A DNA stretch of 12,326 nucleotides, from the NCBI GenBank assembly GCA_045578625.1, contig JAZNKN010000050.1, forward strand, positions 1 through 12,326, written 5' to 3'. A program made the translations under genes and the position numbers. The DNA comes from RGIG3009 sp045578625. GTDB lineage: Bacteria; Bacillota; Clostridia; Oscillospirales; Acutalibacteraceae. Within the stretch, counting starts at the first letter, position 1; the number at the start of each line of letters is the position of its first letter. This document shows positions 5,456 to 12,300 of this stretch, piece after piece. Under the pieces are notes generated by a model. The model was not told the origin of the DNA and did no database searches. It saw only the letters and a program-made list of their open reading frames with translations.

Positions 5456-6988
5456 ATGTTCTCTCGCATCAACAGCCTCGGTCTGCTCGGCATCGAGGGC
5501 TACCTGGTCACCGTGGAAGCAGACATTTCCCAAGGGCTTCCGGGCTTTGACGTGGTGGGTATGGCCGGCACGGCGGTGCGGGAATCGCGCGACCGCGTCC
5601 GCGCGGCGCTGAAGAACTGCGGCTTCACCTATCCGGTCAGCCGCATCACGGTCAATCTTGCTCCTGCAGACGTCAAAAAAGAAGGCTCGGTCTACGACCT
5701 GCCGTTGTTTTTATCGTTGCTGTGCGCCGGCGGTCAGCTTGATCCCAAGCTCGTCGGCGACGCCGCCTTCATCGGTGAACTGTCGCTCACCGGCGACGTG
5801 CGCTCCGTTCCGGGCGTGCTGCCGATGGTAGTCGCCGCGCGTGAAGCGGGGCTGTCCACCGTCTACCTGCCGTCGGACAACGCCGCCGAGGGCGCGGTGG
5901 TGGACGGCATCACCGTCTACGCCGTCAGCCACGTTACCGCGCTGATCGCGCATCTTGTCGGCGAAGCGCCGCTGACTCCCGTTCCCACGCAGGGCTTCGC
6001 GCCGGGTGCGGACGCCCACGCACCGGATTTCGCGGATGTGATGGGTCAGTACACGCCCCGCCGCGCGATGGAGATCGCCGCGGCCGGCGGTCATAACATC
6101 CTGCTCATCGGCCCGCCCGGCTCGGGCAAAAGTATGCTGGCCAAGCGCCTACCCTCCATCCTGCCGAACTTAACGCGTGAGGAGGCACTGGAATCCTCCG
6201 CGATCCACTCCATCACCGGCACGCTGCCGGGCGGTGTGGGCCTGCTGACAACGCGTCCGTTCCGTTCGCCGCACCATTCGGTCTCGCTGCACGGCCTGAC
6301 CGGCGGCGGCTCGCCGCCGCGTCCGGGCGAGGTATCGCTGGCGCATAACGGTGTACTGTTTCTGGACGAGCTTCCGGAATTTTCGCGGAATGCGATGGAG
6401 GCGCTGCGTCAGCCGTTGGAGGACAGCCGCATCACCATTTCCCGCGTCAGCGCGAGCCTGACCTATCCCTGCTCGTTTATGCTGGTCGCCGCGATGAACC
6501 CCTGCCCCTGCGGCTTTTTCGGGCATCCCAAGCGCGCCTGCACCTGCTCACCGTCGCAGAGCCGACGGTATCTCGCGCGGGTATCAGGGCCGCTGTTGGA
6601 TCGCTTCGATCTGCACATCGAAGTACCGCCGGTGCAGTATGAGCAGCTGGCGTCCAAGCGTCCGGCGGAATCCTCCGCCACCATTCGGGAGCGCGTCAAC
6701 CGCGCCCGTGCCCGCCAGGAGCAGCGCCGCACCGTGACCGGCGTGCTGACCAATGCCGCGCTGCCGCCGGACGGTCTGCGTACCTTCTGCGTCCTCACAC
6801 CGGAGGCACAGCGCCTGCTGGAAGCGGCGTTTGACCGTCTGGACCTCTCGGCGCGCGCGTACGACCGCATCCTCAAGGTCGCCCGCACCATCGCCGACCT
6901 CGCGGACAGCGACACCGTGGAGGCCACCCACGTCGCAGAAGCCATCCAATACCGCAGCCTCGACCGCAAATATTGGACCGAACGCTGA
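5456..6988 (+). CDS. yifB: YifB/ComM family Mg-chelatase-like AAA+ ATPase
   Basis: This is a cytoplasmic AAA+ ATPase of 510 residues, the usual full length. Family members (ComM) act as helicases promoting branch migration during natural transformation. The N-terminal part (1-170), with ITVNLAPADVKKEGS (64-78), is typical of the family. The ATPase core has Walker A GPPGSGKS (219-226), Walker B VLFLDE (300-305) and LLDRFDLHIEVPP (380-392). The cysteine group CPCGFFGHPKRACTC (350-364) may bind zinc. A C-terminal chelatase-type helical domain (about 445-505) completes it. AAGGAG (5442-5447) lies 8 bases before the ATG. The gene appears monocistronic, without the usual neighbour dprA. No T-tract terminator follows, only the hairpins of array III. 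Whether it serves transformation here is unknown. Confidence 0.94.
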   Translation: MFSRINSLGLLGIEGYLVTVEADISQGLPGFDVVGMAGTAVRESRDRVRAALKNCGFTYPVSRITVNLAPADVKKEGSVYDLPLFLSLLCAGGQLDPKLVGDAAFIGELSLTGDVRSVPGVLPMVVAAREAGLSTVYLPSDNAAEGAVVDGITVYAVSHVTALIAHLVGEAPLTPVPTQGFAPGADAHAPDFADVMGQYTPRRAMEIAAAGGHNILLIGPPGSGKSMLAKRLPSILPNLTREEALESSAIHSITGTLPGGVGLLTTRPFRSPHHSVSLHGLTGGGSPPRPGEVSLAHNGVLFLDELPEFSRNAMEALRQPLEDSRITISRVSASLTYPCSFMLVAAMNPCPCGFFGHPKRACTCSPSQSRRYLARVSGPLLDRFDLHIEVPPVQYEQLASKRPAESSATIRERVNRARARQEQRRTVTGVLTNAALPPDGLRTFCVLTPEAQRLLEAAFDRLDLSARAYDRILKVARTIADLADSDTVEATHVAEAIQYRSLDRKYWTER

Positions 6989-7011
6989 CACCCCCCGCAC
7001 ACCCCCATTGT

Positions 7012-7320
7012 TCCGCCCAAACCTGCGCGGTCCCTGCGCGGGAGGGCACAGAGGCCCTCCCCTACCATGCCGTTTTGGGGTTGTAGGGGGCCATGATATG
7101 CCTCCCCTAACAGGGGGTAAGTGACACCCCAAATCTGTGATTTGGTTGGTCGAACTTATGCGAAGCGCAGCGTAGCTGGTGTCGGGCGAATGCCCGACGG
7201 AGGGGTTTCCTCGCACAATCCCATTGTTACTCCGTAGGGGCGGGCCTCTGCGCCCGCCTGTCAAATTCCGCACGATCCCATTGCTACTCCGTAGGGAACG
7301 CCCTGCGTGCCGTTCCGCCA
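7012..7320 (+). repeat. Repeat array III: module C, an inserted hairpin block, then A-B
   Basis: This fills the gap between convergent yifB and the TIR operon. Module C is at 7040-7061 (perfect 8-bp stem). A block from 7099 to 7216 starts CCTCCCCTAACAGGGGG, contains hairpins 7129-7145 (CCAAATC/GATTTGG) and 7181-7198 (GTCGGGC/GCCCGAC), and ends GGAGGGGTTTCCTCGCACAA. Module A follows at 7239-7258 and B at 7295-7318, where B has a mismatched pair. The order differs from arrays I and II. No gene is seen. Confidence 0.88.
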
Positions 7321-7324
7321 CCCC

Positions 7325-7358
7325 ACAAAAAAGCAGCCTCCCTACGGGGAGGCTGCTT
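7325..7358 (-). terminator. Intrinsic terminator of the four-gene TIR/SPFH operon
   Basis: A perfect 12-bp stem (7331-7342 with 7347-7358, loop TACG) lies 5 bases after the last stop codon. On the minus strand it is followed by a U run from the A tract at 7325-7330. Confidence 0.95.
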
Positions 7359-7363
7359 AACTA

Positions 7364-7840
7364 TTAATACCAGTGGGAATATTTCTTGAGTTCCTCGTTT
7401 GCCCGATACATCTTGTAAAAATGGTAGATCGAAACCGGCCACAGCAGAAAGATCCACACGATACCCCACACCAAGCGGCGGTTCTTCTCCTTTTCCAGCT
7501 CCTGACGGCGCTGATACGCATACGCGTTGCCGACCGGCGAGGCACCGGGCGCAACGTAATTACTGGCGTAGTTGTTGGTGTAGACCGGTGCGGCATAATC
7601 GAACGTCGTACCGCACAGCGCGCAACGGCACTTGCCGTTGACCAACGTGTTGTTCGCGGCGTTCTTGCAGATCGGGCAGACCGCATTGATCGGCTGCGCA
7701 GGCGCGGCTGCGGGCTGCGGCGGCACCTGCGGGGAGGGTGTCGTCATATCGATCACCGCACCGCAAGCGGGACAATAGTAGACGCCGTCTCTCCAGGTCG
7801 GCTCACCGGTGTACTGACACTGACTGCATGTTTTTACCAT
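7364..7840 (-). CDS. Small double-zinc-ribbon membrane protein (operon gene 4)
   Basis: This is a 158-residue protein of unknown function. Two zinc ribbons occupy the N-terminal half: C5, C8, C23, C26 (CSQC and CPAC) and C55, C58, C73, C76 (CPIC and CALC). They are joined by a Pro/Ala-rich linker (about 35-52). A Tyr/Ala/Asn-rich segment and a short charged helix (QELEKEKNRR) lead to one transmembrane segment (about 123-143), leaving a short basic tail. AAGGGG lies 8 bases before the ATG. The gene is last in the operon, 23 bases after the TIR gene stop and just before the terminator. Zinc ribbons shared with the SPFH and TIR proteins suggest a common complex or a common ligand, which is inference. 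Confidence 0.85.
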   Translation of the reverse strand: MVKTCSQCQYTGEPTWRDGVYYCPACGAVIDMTTPSPQVPPQPAAAPAQPINAVCPICKNAANNTLVNGKCRCALCGTTFDYAAPVYTNNYASNYVAPGASPVGNAYAYQRRQELEKEKNRRLVWGIVWIFLLWPVSIYHFYKMYRANEELKKYSHWY

Positions 7841-7863
7841 AATGAATACCCCTTATCCTCCGT

Positions 7864-9654
7864 TTAGTACTGCTGCAGCTTTTGATTGATCTCACTGAGC
7901 GACTGCCGCGAGACGGCCAGATTGGCGTCAACCTCCTGCAGCTGCGCGCCCAAACGCGTGATATACTGATACGCCTGCATCTTCTTTTTCTTGCGCGTGC
8001 CGAGCAGCGAGACTATCGCGTTGATCGGCGGGTAGATGCAGTAGGTAATGACACCGAAGATGACAGCCGCAACACCGGAGTTGCCCTTGGCAACCGCCAG
8101 ATTACGACCCAGAAGCACAGTGATAGCGAACATCACAAAGAAGCCGCCGACGGAATCGGGATCATCCATAAAATTGGCGAACATACCGATCGTCACCGCG
8201 GTCGAGATCAGCACCAGAATAGCGCGGATACGGATGGAACGCTCATAACGCTTGTTGAGGGCCATCTCCGACTGCTTGTCCTGCAGCTCCGCTTGGATCT
8301 GCTCACGCATCGCCACCTGCGACTGGATCATCGCCGTAGTGTTGTCGCGGGCATCCTGCAGTGCGCGGATCTCACGGCTGCGCCTGTCCTGCGCCTCCTG
8401 CTGGCGGCGCCGCTCGGCCTCGATGCGGTCCAGACGCTCACGGATATGGTTGTTCATATCGATGAGCTCCTGCGACTTCGTCTCGGTGGCGTAGCGCACC
8501 GCGTTGCGGTAGGTGGTGTACTGGTCCAGCGGAATGTCGCTGTCCTCCAAATCGCTGATGCTTTCGACCTGTGCCTGTGCGAGGAACTTGCACACGTACG
8601 CGTCGGAGTTTTCAGGATCGACGTCCAACACCTTTTCGCAATAGATGTCGGCGTTGACCCAGTCACCGCTCTCAAGGAAGATGTGAACGCGCTTGAGCAG
8701 CGGCTCGATCTCCTGATGGGCGTGATCGTTGTACGCGACCGGTGCGGCGGCAGGGGCCTGCACGCCCACGAGCTTCTTGATACCGCGCACCAGATCCGGC
8801 ATAAAGCCGAGCTTGGTCATATCCAGCGCCTGCAGATGCGCGAACTCACTGGGCAGATCGTAGGGATCCATACCGCTGTACGCGGGGATGAGCTTCTTCT
8901 TGGCGCCGTTCTTGATGAGCGCCAGATAGCGGCTCCACTCGTTCTTGACCCACACCGCGTTGAAGTATTCGGGCTTAGTACCGATGACCACCATGACCTT
9001 GGCAGAGTTCAGCGCGGCGAAAATGTACGGCTCATAGGCCTCACCGAGCTTGCTTTCGAGGGTGATGCGGGCGTAGAACACCTTGAAGCCCTCTTCGGTC
9101 AGCTCGTGGTACAGATCGTTGGCATATACGGAATCGCGGGTACGCTGACCGTGCTCGTCGCTCTCCTTATAGCAGATGAACACGTCGAACGGCTCTTCCT
9201 TCTGGGAGATCTCCAGAATGCCCTTCTGGATGGTGTTGATCGCGGTCGCTTCCTGCTCGTAGATGCTGCGCTGAGACAGATCGGCATACTGCAGCGCGGA
9301 GCGATAGTTATCGTCGTCAAACACCGAGGTATACTGCACGCGGTTGACGGTGGGGATACGCTTTTTGGTCAGCGGGTCCTCCACGTACTCGATACCGTAG
9401 CGGCACAGCACCAGCGACCAATACGCTTCGGCATCCTCCGGCGTTTCGAGAAGGATCTGCTCATAGACCTCCATCGCCTTGTCGAAATCGTCGTTGCGGC
9501 GATAGTGGTCGGCGCGGTCATACAGGCGGGCGATCTTATCGTCGTCCAGACGCGGCAGCGTTTGAGCACTGCCGCAGTACTCACAGGATGCGGTGGTGCT
9601 GCCGGGGGTGATCTCCAGACTGCCGCCGCACATCTTACACTTGAATATAGCCAT
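7864..9654 (-). CDS. Zinc ribbon-TPR-TIR-coiled coil membrane protein (operon gene 3)
   Basis: This multidomain protein of 596 residues is the probable effector of the operon. In order it has a zinc ribbon (C6, C9, C24, C27), a TPR-like helical region (about 42-90) and a TIR domain (about 155-295). The TIR domain opens with FDVFICYKESDEHG and continues with ANDLYHELTEEGFKVFYAR and AALNSAKVMVVIGT. A second TPR-like stretch (about 315-360), a charged coiled coil (about 404-470), hydrophobic membrane segments (about 477-495, 503-519, 526-551) and a C-terminal coiled coil follow. Many TIR domains cleave NAD; the candidate catalytic glutamate is E208, or less likely E205, in LGEAYEPYIF. The start is ATG 9654 with GGAG 9-10 bases upstream. 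The gene lies 20 bases after gene 2. TIR identity is strong; enzymatic activity and role are inference. Confidence 0.93.
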   Translation of the reverse strand: MAIFKCKMCGGSLEITPGSTTASCEYCGSAQTLPRLDDDKIARLYDRADHYRRNDDFDKAMEVYEQILLETPEDAEAYWSLVLCRYGIEYVEDPLTKKRIPTVNRVQYTSVFDDDNYRSALQYADLSQRSIYEQEATAINTIQKGILEISQKEEPFDVFICYKESDEHGQRTRDSVYANDLYHELTEEGFKVFYARITLESKLGEAYEPYIFAALNSAKVMVVIGTKPEYFNAVWVKNEWSRYLALIKNGAKKKLIPAYSGMDPYDLPSEFAHLQALDMTKLGFMPDLVRGIKKLVGVQAPAAAPVAYNDHAHQEIEPLLKRVHIFLESGDWVNADIYCEKVLDVDPENSDAYVCKFLAQAQVESISDLEDSDIPLDQYTTYRNAVRYATETKSQELIDMNNHIRERLDRIEAERRRQQEAQDRRSREIRALQDARDNTTAMIQSQVAMREQIQAELQDKQSEMALNKRYERSIRIRAILVLISTAVTIGMFANFMDDPDSVGGFFVMFAITVLLGRNLAVAKGNSGVAAVIFGVITYCIYPPINAIVSLLGTRKKKKMQAYQYITRLGAQLQEVDANLAVSRQSLSEINQKLQQY

Positions 9655-9674
9655 CAGTTACAGTCTCCTACGTC

Positions 9675-10364
9675 TTACTTCAAAATTTTGCACTTGGTAT
9701 TGCGCTCCTCAAGGAGGAGGAGAACCTTCTTAGACAGCTCGTCCGCCGCCTCGGCGTTGCCTTCTTCAACAGCCGCGGAGAACAGACCGAACGCTTCACG
9801 GATACGCTCCTCCACGCCGCCGAGGGCCTGCGAGGACATCGGATCGCTGTAACGCACCGCTTCGTACACCTTGGTGGCAGCCGCCGCCGCGGCAGTACCC
9901 TGCGCCTTAGCCTGCACGGTCTGTGCATCGGCGGTCAGGATCTTGATAAAGACGGTCGCGGTCTTGACCTGACGGTCAACGCTCTCCACCACGTTGGCGG
10001 CAACGTACGACTTGCCGACCGCAATGACGTTGAACACCAGCACGACGGCGCACAGGATGATACCGATCCAGGAGGGGATGGCTTCGATCGCCATCACGAT
10101 ACTACCCACGATCAGCATGGTCACCAGTGCGGAAATGCTGAGCTTGACCAGCGGAATGTTGTAGAACGCGCGGTTCATGTTCTTGGCGCTGAACGCCGCG
10201 TACGCACAACCGAGCTGCGCCAGGAACATCAGGGTAATGAAGATGTAGCCGATGGTAAAGAGAGAATCGTCGAACTTATCACCGGGGGTGATAAACACGA
10301 TGAGGTTGAACAGGGCCAGAATGGCGGCCCAACCGATGATATACGCGGTAAAATTCTTTTTCAT
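9675..10364 (-). CDS. Four-helix integral membrane protein of unknown function (operon gene 2)
   Basis: I do not recognise the family of this 229-residue protein. Four hydrophobic segments are visible at about 7-27, 37-59, 73-95 and 98-118. A largely helical, Ala- and Glu-rich soluble tail of about 110 residues follows, with an alanine run at about 158-163. The tail is probably cytoplasmic. There is no enzymatic motif and no zinc-binding cysteine pair, unlike the three other operon proteins. A GGGGGAG sequence precedes the ATG at normal spacing. It sits 15 bases after the SPFH gene and 20 bases before the TIR gene, so it is co-expressed with both. It could be the membrane anchor or pore-like partner of the SPFH and TIR proteins, which is inference from context only. 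Confidence 0.85.
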   Translation of the reverse strand: MKKNFTAYIIGWAAILALFNLIVFITPGDKFDDSLFTIGYIFITLMFLAQLGCAYAAFSAKNMNRAFYNIPLVKLSISALVTMLIVGSIVMAIEAIPSWIGIILCAVVLVFNVIAVGKSYVAANVVESVDRQVKTATVFIKILTADAQTVQAKAQGTAAAAAATKVYEAVRYSDPMSSQALGGVEERIREAFGLFSAAVEEGNAEAADELSKKVLLLLEERNTKCKILK

Positions 10365-10379
10365 TGTCTTACTCCCCCA

Positions 10380-11783
10380 TTACAGTTTTTCGCCGCACTC
10401 AAGGCAGAACTTGGCGCCGGTCGGGACTTCCGCGTCACACTTGGGGCACTTGTTGATGAGCGACGCGCCGCACTCCAGGCAGAACTTGCCTTTTTTGATC
10501 TTCTTGCCGCAGGCGGGGCACAGGATCTCGTCCTCCGCAAGGATCTCGATCTTGCTGCCGCACTCCAGACAGAACTTGGCGTTAGCGGGAACGCTGCTGC
10601 CGCAGTTGGGGCAAGCGACGTTCACAGCCGCGGGAGCCGCGGGGGCTTCCGCCGTGGGGGTCATACCCTTGAACAGATCGCCCATCTGCGCGGACATATT
10701 GCCGGCAGCCGCCATACCCACGCCGAGGCTGACGATATCGCCGACCAGACCGCTGCCGCCTTCACCGCCGCCCATGTTGCCGATGCCCTCGGCATAGGCC
10801 TTCTGGACCTCAGTCTGGAAGACGTCTTTCTGGGTGTAGCCCTTGGCCTGCATGACCTCTGCCTCGGCAAAGCCGGCCATCTTGGCGGCCTGCGCCTCAG
10901 CCTGCGCCTCAATGAGGCGACGCTCGGCCTCGCGGCGAGCGATCTCGGTCTCGGTGGTCTGCTTCTCCAGTTCGATCTGGCGCTGAGCCGCCGTAACCGC
11001 CGCCTGCGCTTCGGCCTGCGCGGTCTTGACCGCGGCCTCGGCCTCCGCCATCTTGGTGTGCAGCGACACGGTCTGCAGCTCACGCAGACGCTTGAAGTTC
11101 GGGTCGTCCTCCGGCAGCAGCACGGTGGAGACGTAGAACTGCGGAATGGTCAGACCGTACTCCTCGAAGCCGGGGAGAATGGCCTCACGCAGGATACCGG
11201 AGAGCTTCTCCAGATTGGAGTCGATCTCCAGAATGTTGATGTTTTCGCTCTTAATGCTCGAAGAGAGGTGCGTCTTGACCGCCGTGGAGATCAGCGGACG
11301 GAAGGAATCCTGCAGCGACTTGGTGAAGCCGCCGCCGCGCTCGTTCCAAGCGATGCCGTTCATGGTGCCGACCAGCTTGATGAGCAGCTTGCGGGAATCC
11401 GCAACCGCGAGGTTCAACTCACCGCTCGCACCGATATCCAGCGGGATACCCAGACTGGGTTCGATAAAGCGCACGCGGGAATCGGTGCCCCACTTGATAC
11501 CCATCTGCACAGTCTTGTTGATGAAGTATACCTCACAGTGGAAGGGGGTCTCACCGCCGGTGGCCAGATTCAGCGCCTTACCGATGAGCGGCAGGTTCTG
11601 CGTGGACAGCGTGTGACGGCCGGGGCCGAACAGATCGAGCGCTTGGCCGTTCATGAAGAAAATGGCCTCCTGCGACTCGTGAACGATGAGCTGACTCATC
11701 GTGTTGAAATCCTCAACCTCGTGTTTCCAGATAAAGGTGCTGTTGTCTCCCTCGTACTTGATGATATCCGCTAGTTTCGCCAT
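10380..11783 (-). CDS. SPFH (stomatin/prohibitin-like) protein with three C-terminal zinc ribbons (operon gene 1)
   Basis: This 467-residue protein resembles the YdjI group (COG4260), SPFH proteins with a C-terminal zinc ribbon; Bacillus YdjI belongs to a PspA-linked membrane-stress operon. The SPFH domain covers about residues 25-240 (IVHESQEAIFFMNGQ, LFGPGRHTLST, YGLTIPQFYVSTV). A long Ala/Glu/Gln-rich helix follows (about 243-335), as in flotillin-type oligomers. A Gly-rich hydrophobic patch (337-370) and a Pro/Ala linker come next. Three zinc ribbons end the protein: C391/394/405/408, C422/425/435/438 and C446/449/460/463, each containing FCLECG. No N-terminal membrane helix is seen. ATG 11783 is chosen for AGAGGGA 7 bases upstream. 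The frame stays open to 11834, but that lies at the predicted transcription start. It is the first gene of the operon. Confidence 0.93.
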   Translation of the reverse strand: MAKLADIIKYEGDNSTFIWKHEVEDFNTMSQLIVHESQEAIFFMNGQALDLFGPGRHTLSTQNLPLIGKALNLATGGETPFHCEVYFINKTVQMGIKWGTDSRVRFIEPSLGIPLDIGASGELNLAVADSRKLLIKLVGTMNGIAWNERGGGFTKSLQDSFRPLISTAVKTHLSSSIKSENINILEIDSNLEKLSGILREAILPGFEEYGLTIPQFYVSTVLLPEDDPNFKRLRELQTVSLHTKMAEAEAAVKTAQAEAQAAVTAAQRQIELEKQTTETEIARREAERRLIEAQAEAQAAKMAGFAEAEVMQAKGYTQKDVFQTEVQKAYAEGIGNMGGGEGGSGLVGDIVSLGVGMAAAGNMSAQMGDLFKGMTPTAEAPAAPAAVNVACPNCGSSVPANAKFCLECGSKIEILAEDEILCPACGKKIKKGKFCLECGASLINKCPKCDAEVPTGAKFCLECGEKL

Positions 11784-11841
11784 GATAACATCCCTCTCTG
11801 TAATGGTTTGTGTTTTGTCGGGCCCACCACCCAATACAAAA

Positions 11842-11853
11842 ATAGTATACTAT
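11842..11853. promoter_or_regulatory. 12-bp perfect palindrome over the -10 box (candidate operator)
   Basis: ATAGTATACTAT is its own reverse complement and covers the whole -10 element of the operon promoter. A dimeric repressor bound here would block the promoter. A/T-rich -10 boxes make short palindromes fairly easily, so the evidence is modest. Confidence 0.4.
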
Positions 11854-11872
11854 ACTCTCCTATAACATTCAA
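11844..11872 (-). promoter_or_regulatory. Sigma-A promoter of the TIR/SPFH operon
   Basis: On the minus strand TTGAAT (11867-11872), a 17-base spacer and TATACT (11844-11849). The predicted start near 11837 gives a leader of roughly 54 bases. No promoter of similar quality is evident in the short gaps inside the operon. Confidence 0.8.
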
Positions 11873-11930
11873 GCGAATTCGACATATTTTTTCAAAACCC
11901 GACACGCTTCCCGCCCCTTGCCATACAAGC

Positions 11931-12269
11931 CTCCCCTAATAGGGGAGGGGAACCGCGCCTTGCGCGATGGAGGGGTTTCCTCGCACAACCCCATTGCAAC
12001 ACCGTAGGGGCGGCAACCTGCCGCCCGCGGGCTTTGTAGGGGGCGGCGCCCTCGACGCCCCGCCATGCCCCCCTTATTAAGGGGGTGTCATCCGCGCAGC
12101 GGATGACGGGGGGTTCCTCGCACAATCTCATTGTAGCACCGTAGGGGCAGGCCTCTGCGCCCGCCCGCCAAATTCCGAACAACCCCATTGCAACACCGTA
12201 GGGAACGACCTGCGTGTCGTTCCACCCCCGCCCGAACCCCCTGTCAGCCTGCGGCTGCCAGCCCTCTCA
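11931..12269 (+). repeat. Repeat array IV: two H blocks, D, E, A, B and K
   Basis: This is upstream of the TIR operon and has no gene. In order: block H (11931-11985: CCTCCCCTAATAGGGGA, small CGCGC/GCGCG hairpin, GGAGGGGTTTCCTCGCACAA); module D (12008-12026, 8-bp stem); module E (12040-12061, GGGGCG/CGCCCC); a second H block (12067-12123) with hairpins 12069-12085 and 12087-12107 (9 bp); module A (12145-12166, one mismatch); module B (12202-12223, perfect); and module K (12237-12268, centre CAGCC/GGCTG). Confidence 0.88.
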
Positions 12270-12272
12270 ACA

Positions 12273-12300
12273 CAAAAACCCCGACGCTCTCGCGTCGGGG
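12273..12300 (-). terminator. Intrinsic terminator of an off-window minus-strand gene
   Basis: A perfect 9-bp stem (12279-12287 with 12292-12300, loop TCTC) is followed on the minus strand by a U run from the A tract at 12274-12278. It implies a minus-strand gene ending near the right edge. TAA (12317-12319) and TGA (12307-12309) on the minus strand are both possible stops, but the remaining bases are too few to choose. Confidence 0.88.

Noticed and set aside
5105..5533. A 142-codon minus-strand frame overlapping the start of yifB
   Set aside because: It crosses both divergent promoters and the 5' end of yifB. The 40-codon ORF lies in another frame with a far better ribosome site.
6463..7068. 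Open frames containing GRAQRPAPTVLQWG or PACRS-type peptides in several intergenic regions (also 592-920, 3002-3328, 6584-7321, 11869-12310)
   Set aside because: These are translations of the GTAGGG hairpin modules. The same peptides appear in either strand wherever the repeats occur, with no ribosome sites.
7882..9852. A 656-codon plus-strand open frame opposite the TIR gene
   Set aside because: It is the antisense shadow of a gene with clear domains. It has no ribosome site or promoter, has an Arg/His/Leu-rich composition, and runs on into the opposite strand of gene 2.
7364..11783. Thoeris or CBASS identity for the TIR operon
   Set aside because: There is no SIR2/SLOG partner (ThsA), no cyclase, and no SAVED or STING domain. 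The SPFH and zinc ribbon partners do not match those systems.
11784..11834. Upstream extension of the SPFH gene to 11834
   Set aside because: It would begin within a few bases of the predicted transcription start and lacks a ribosome site. The ATG at 11783 has AGAGGGA at proper spacing.
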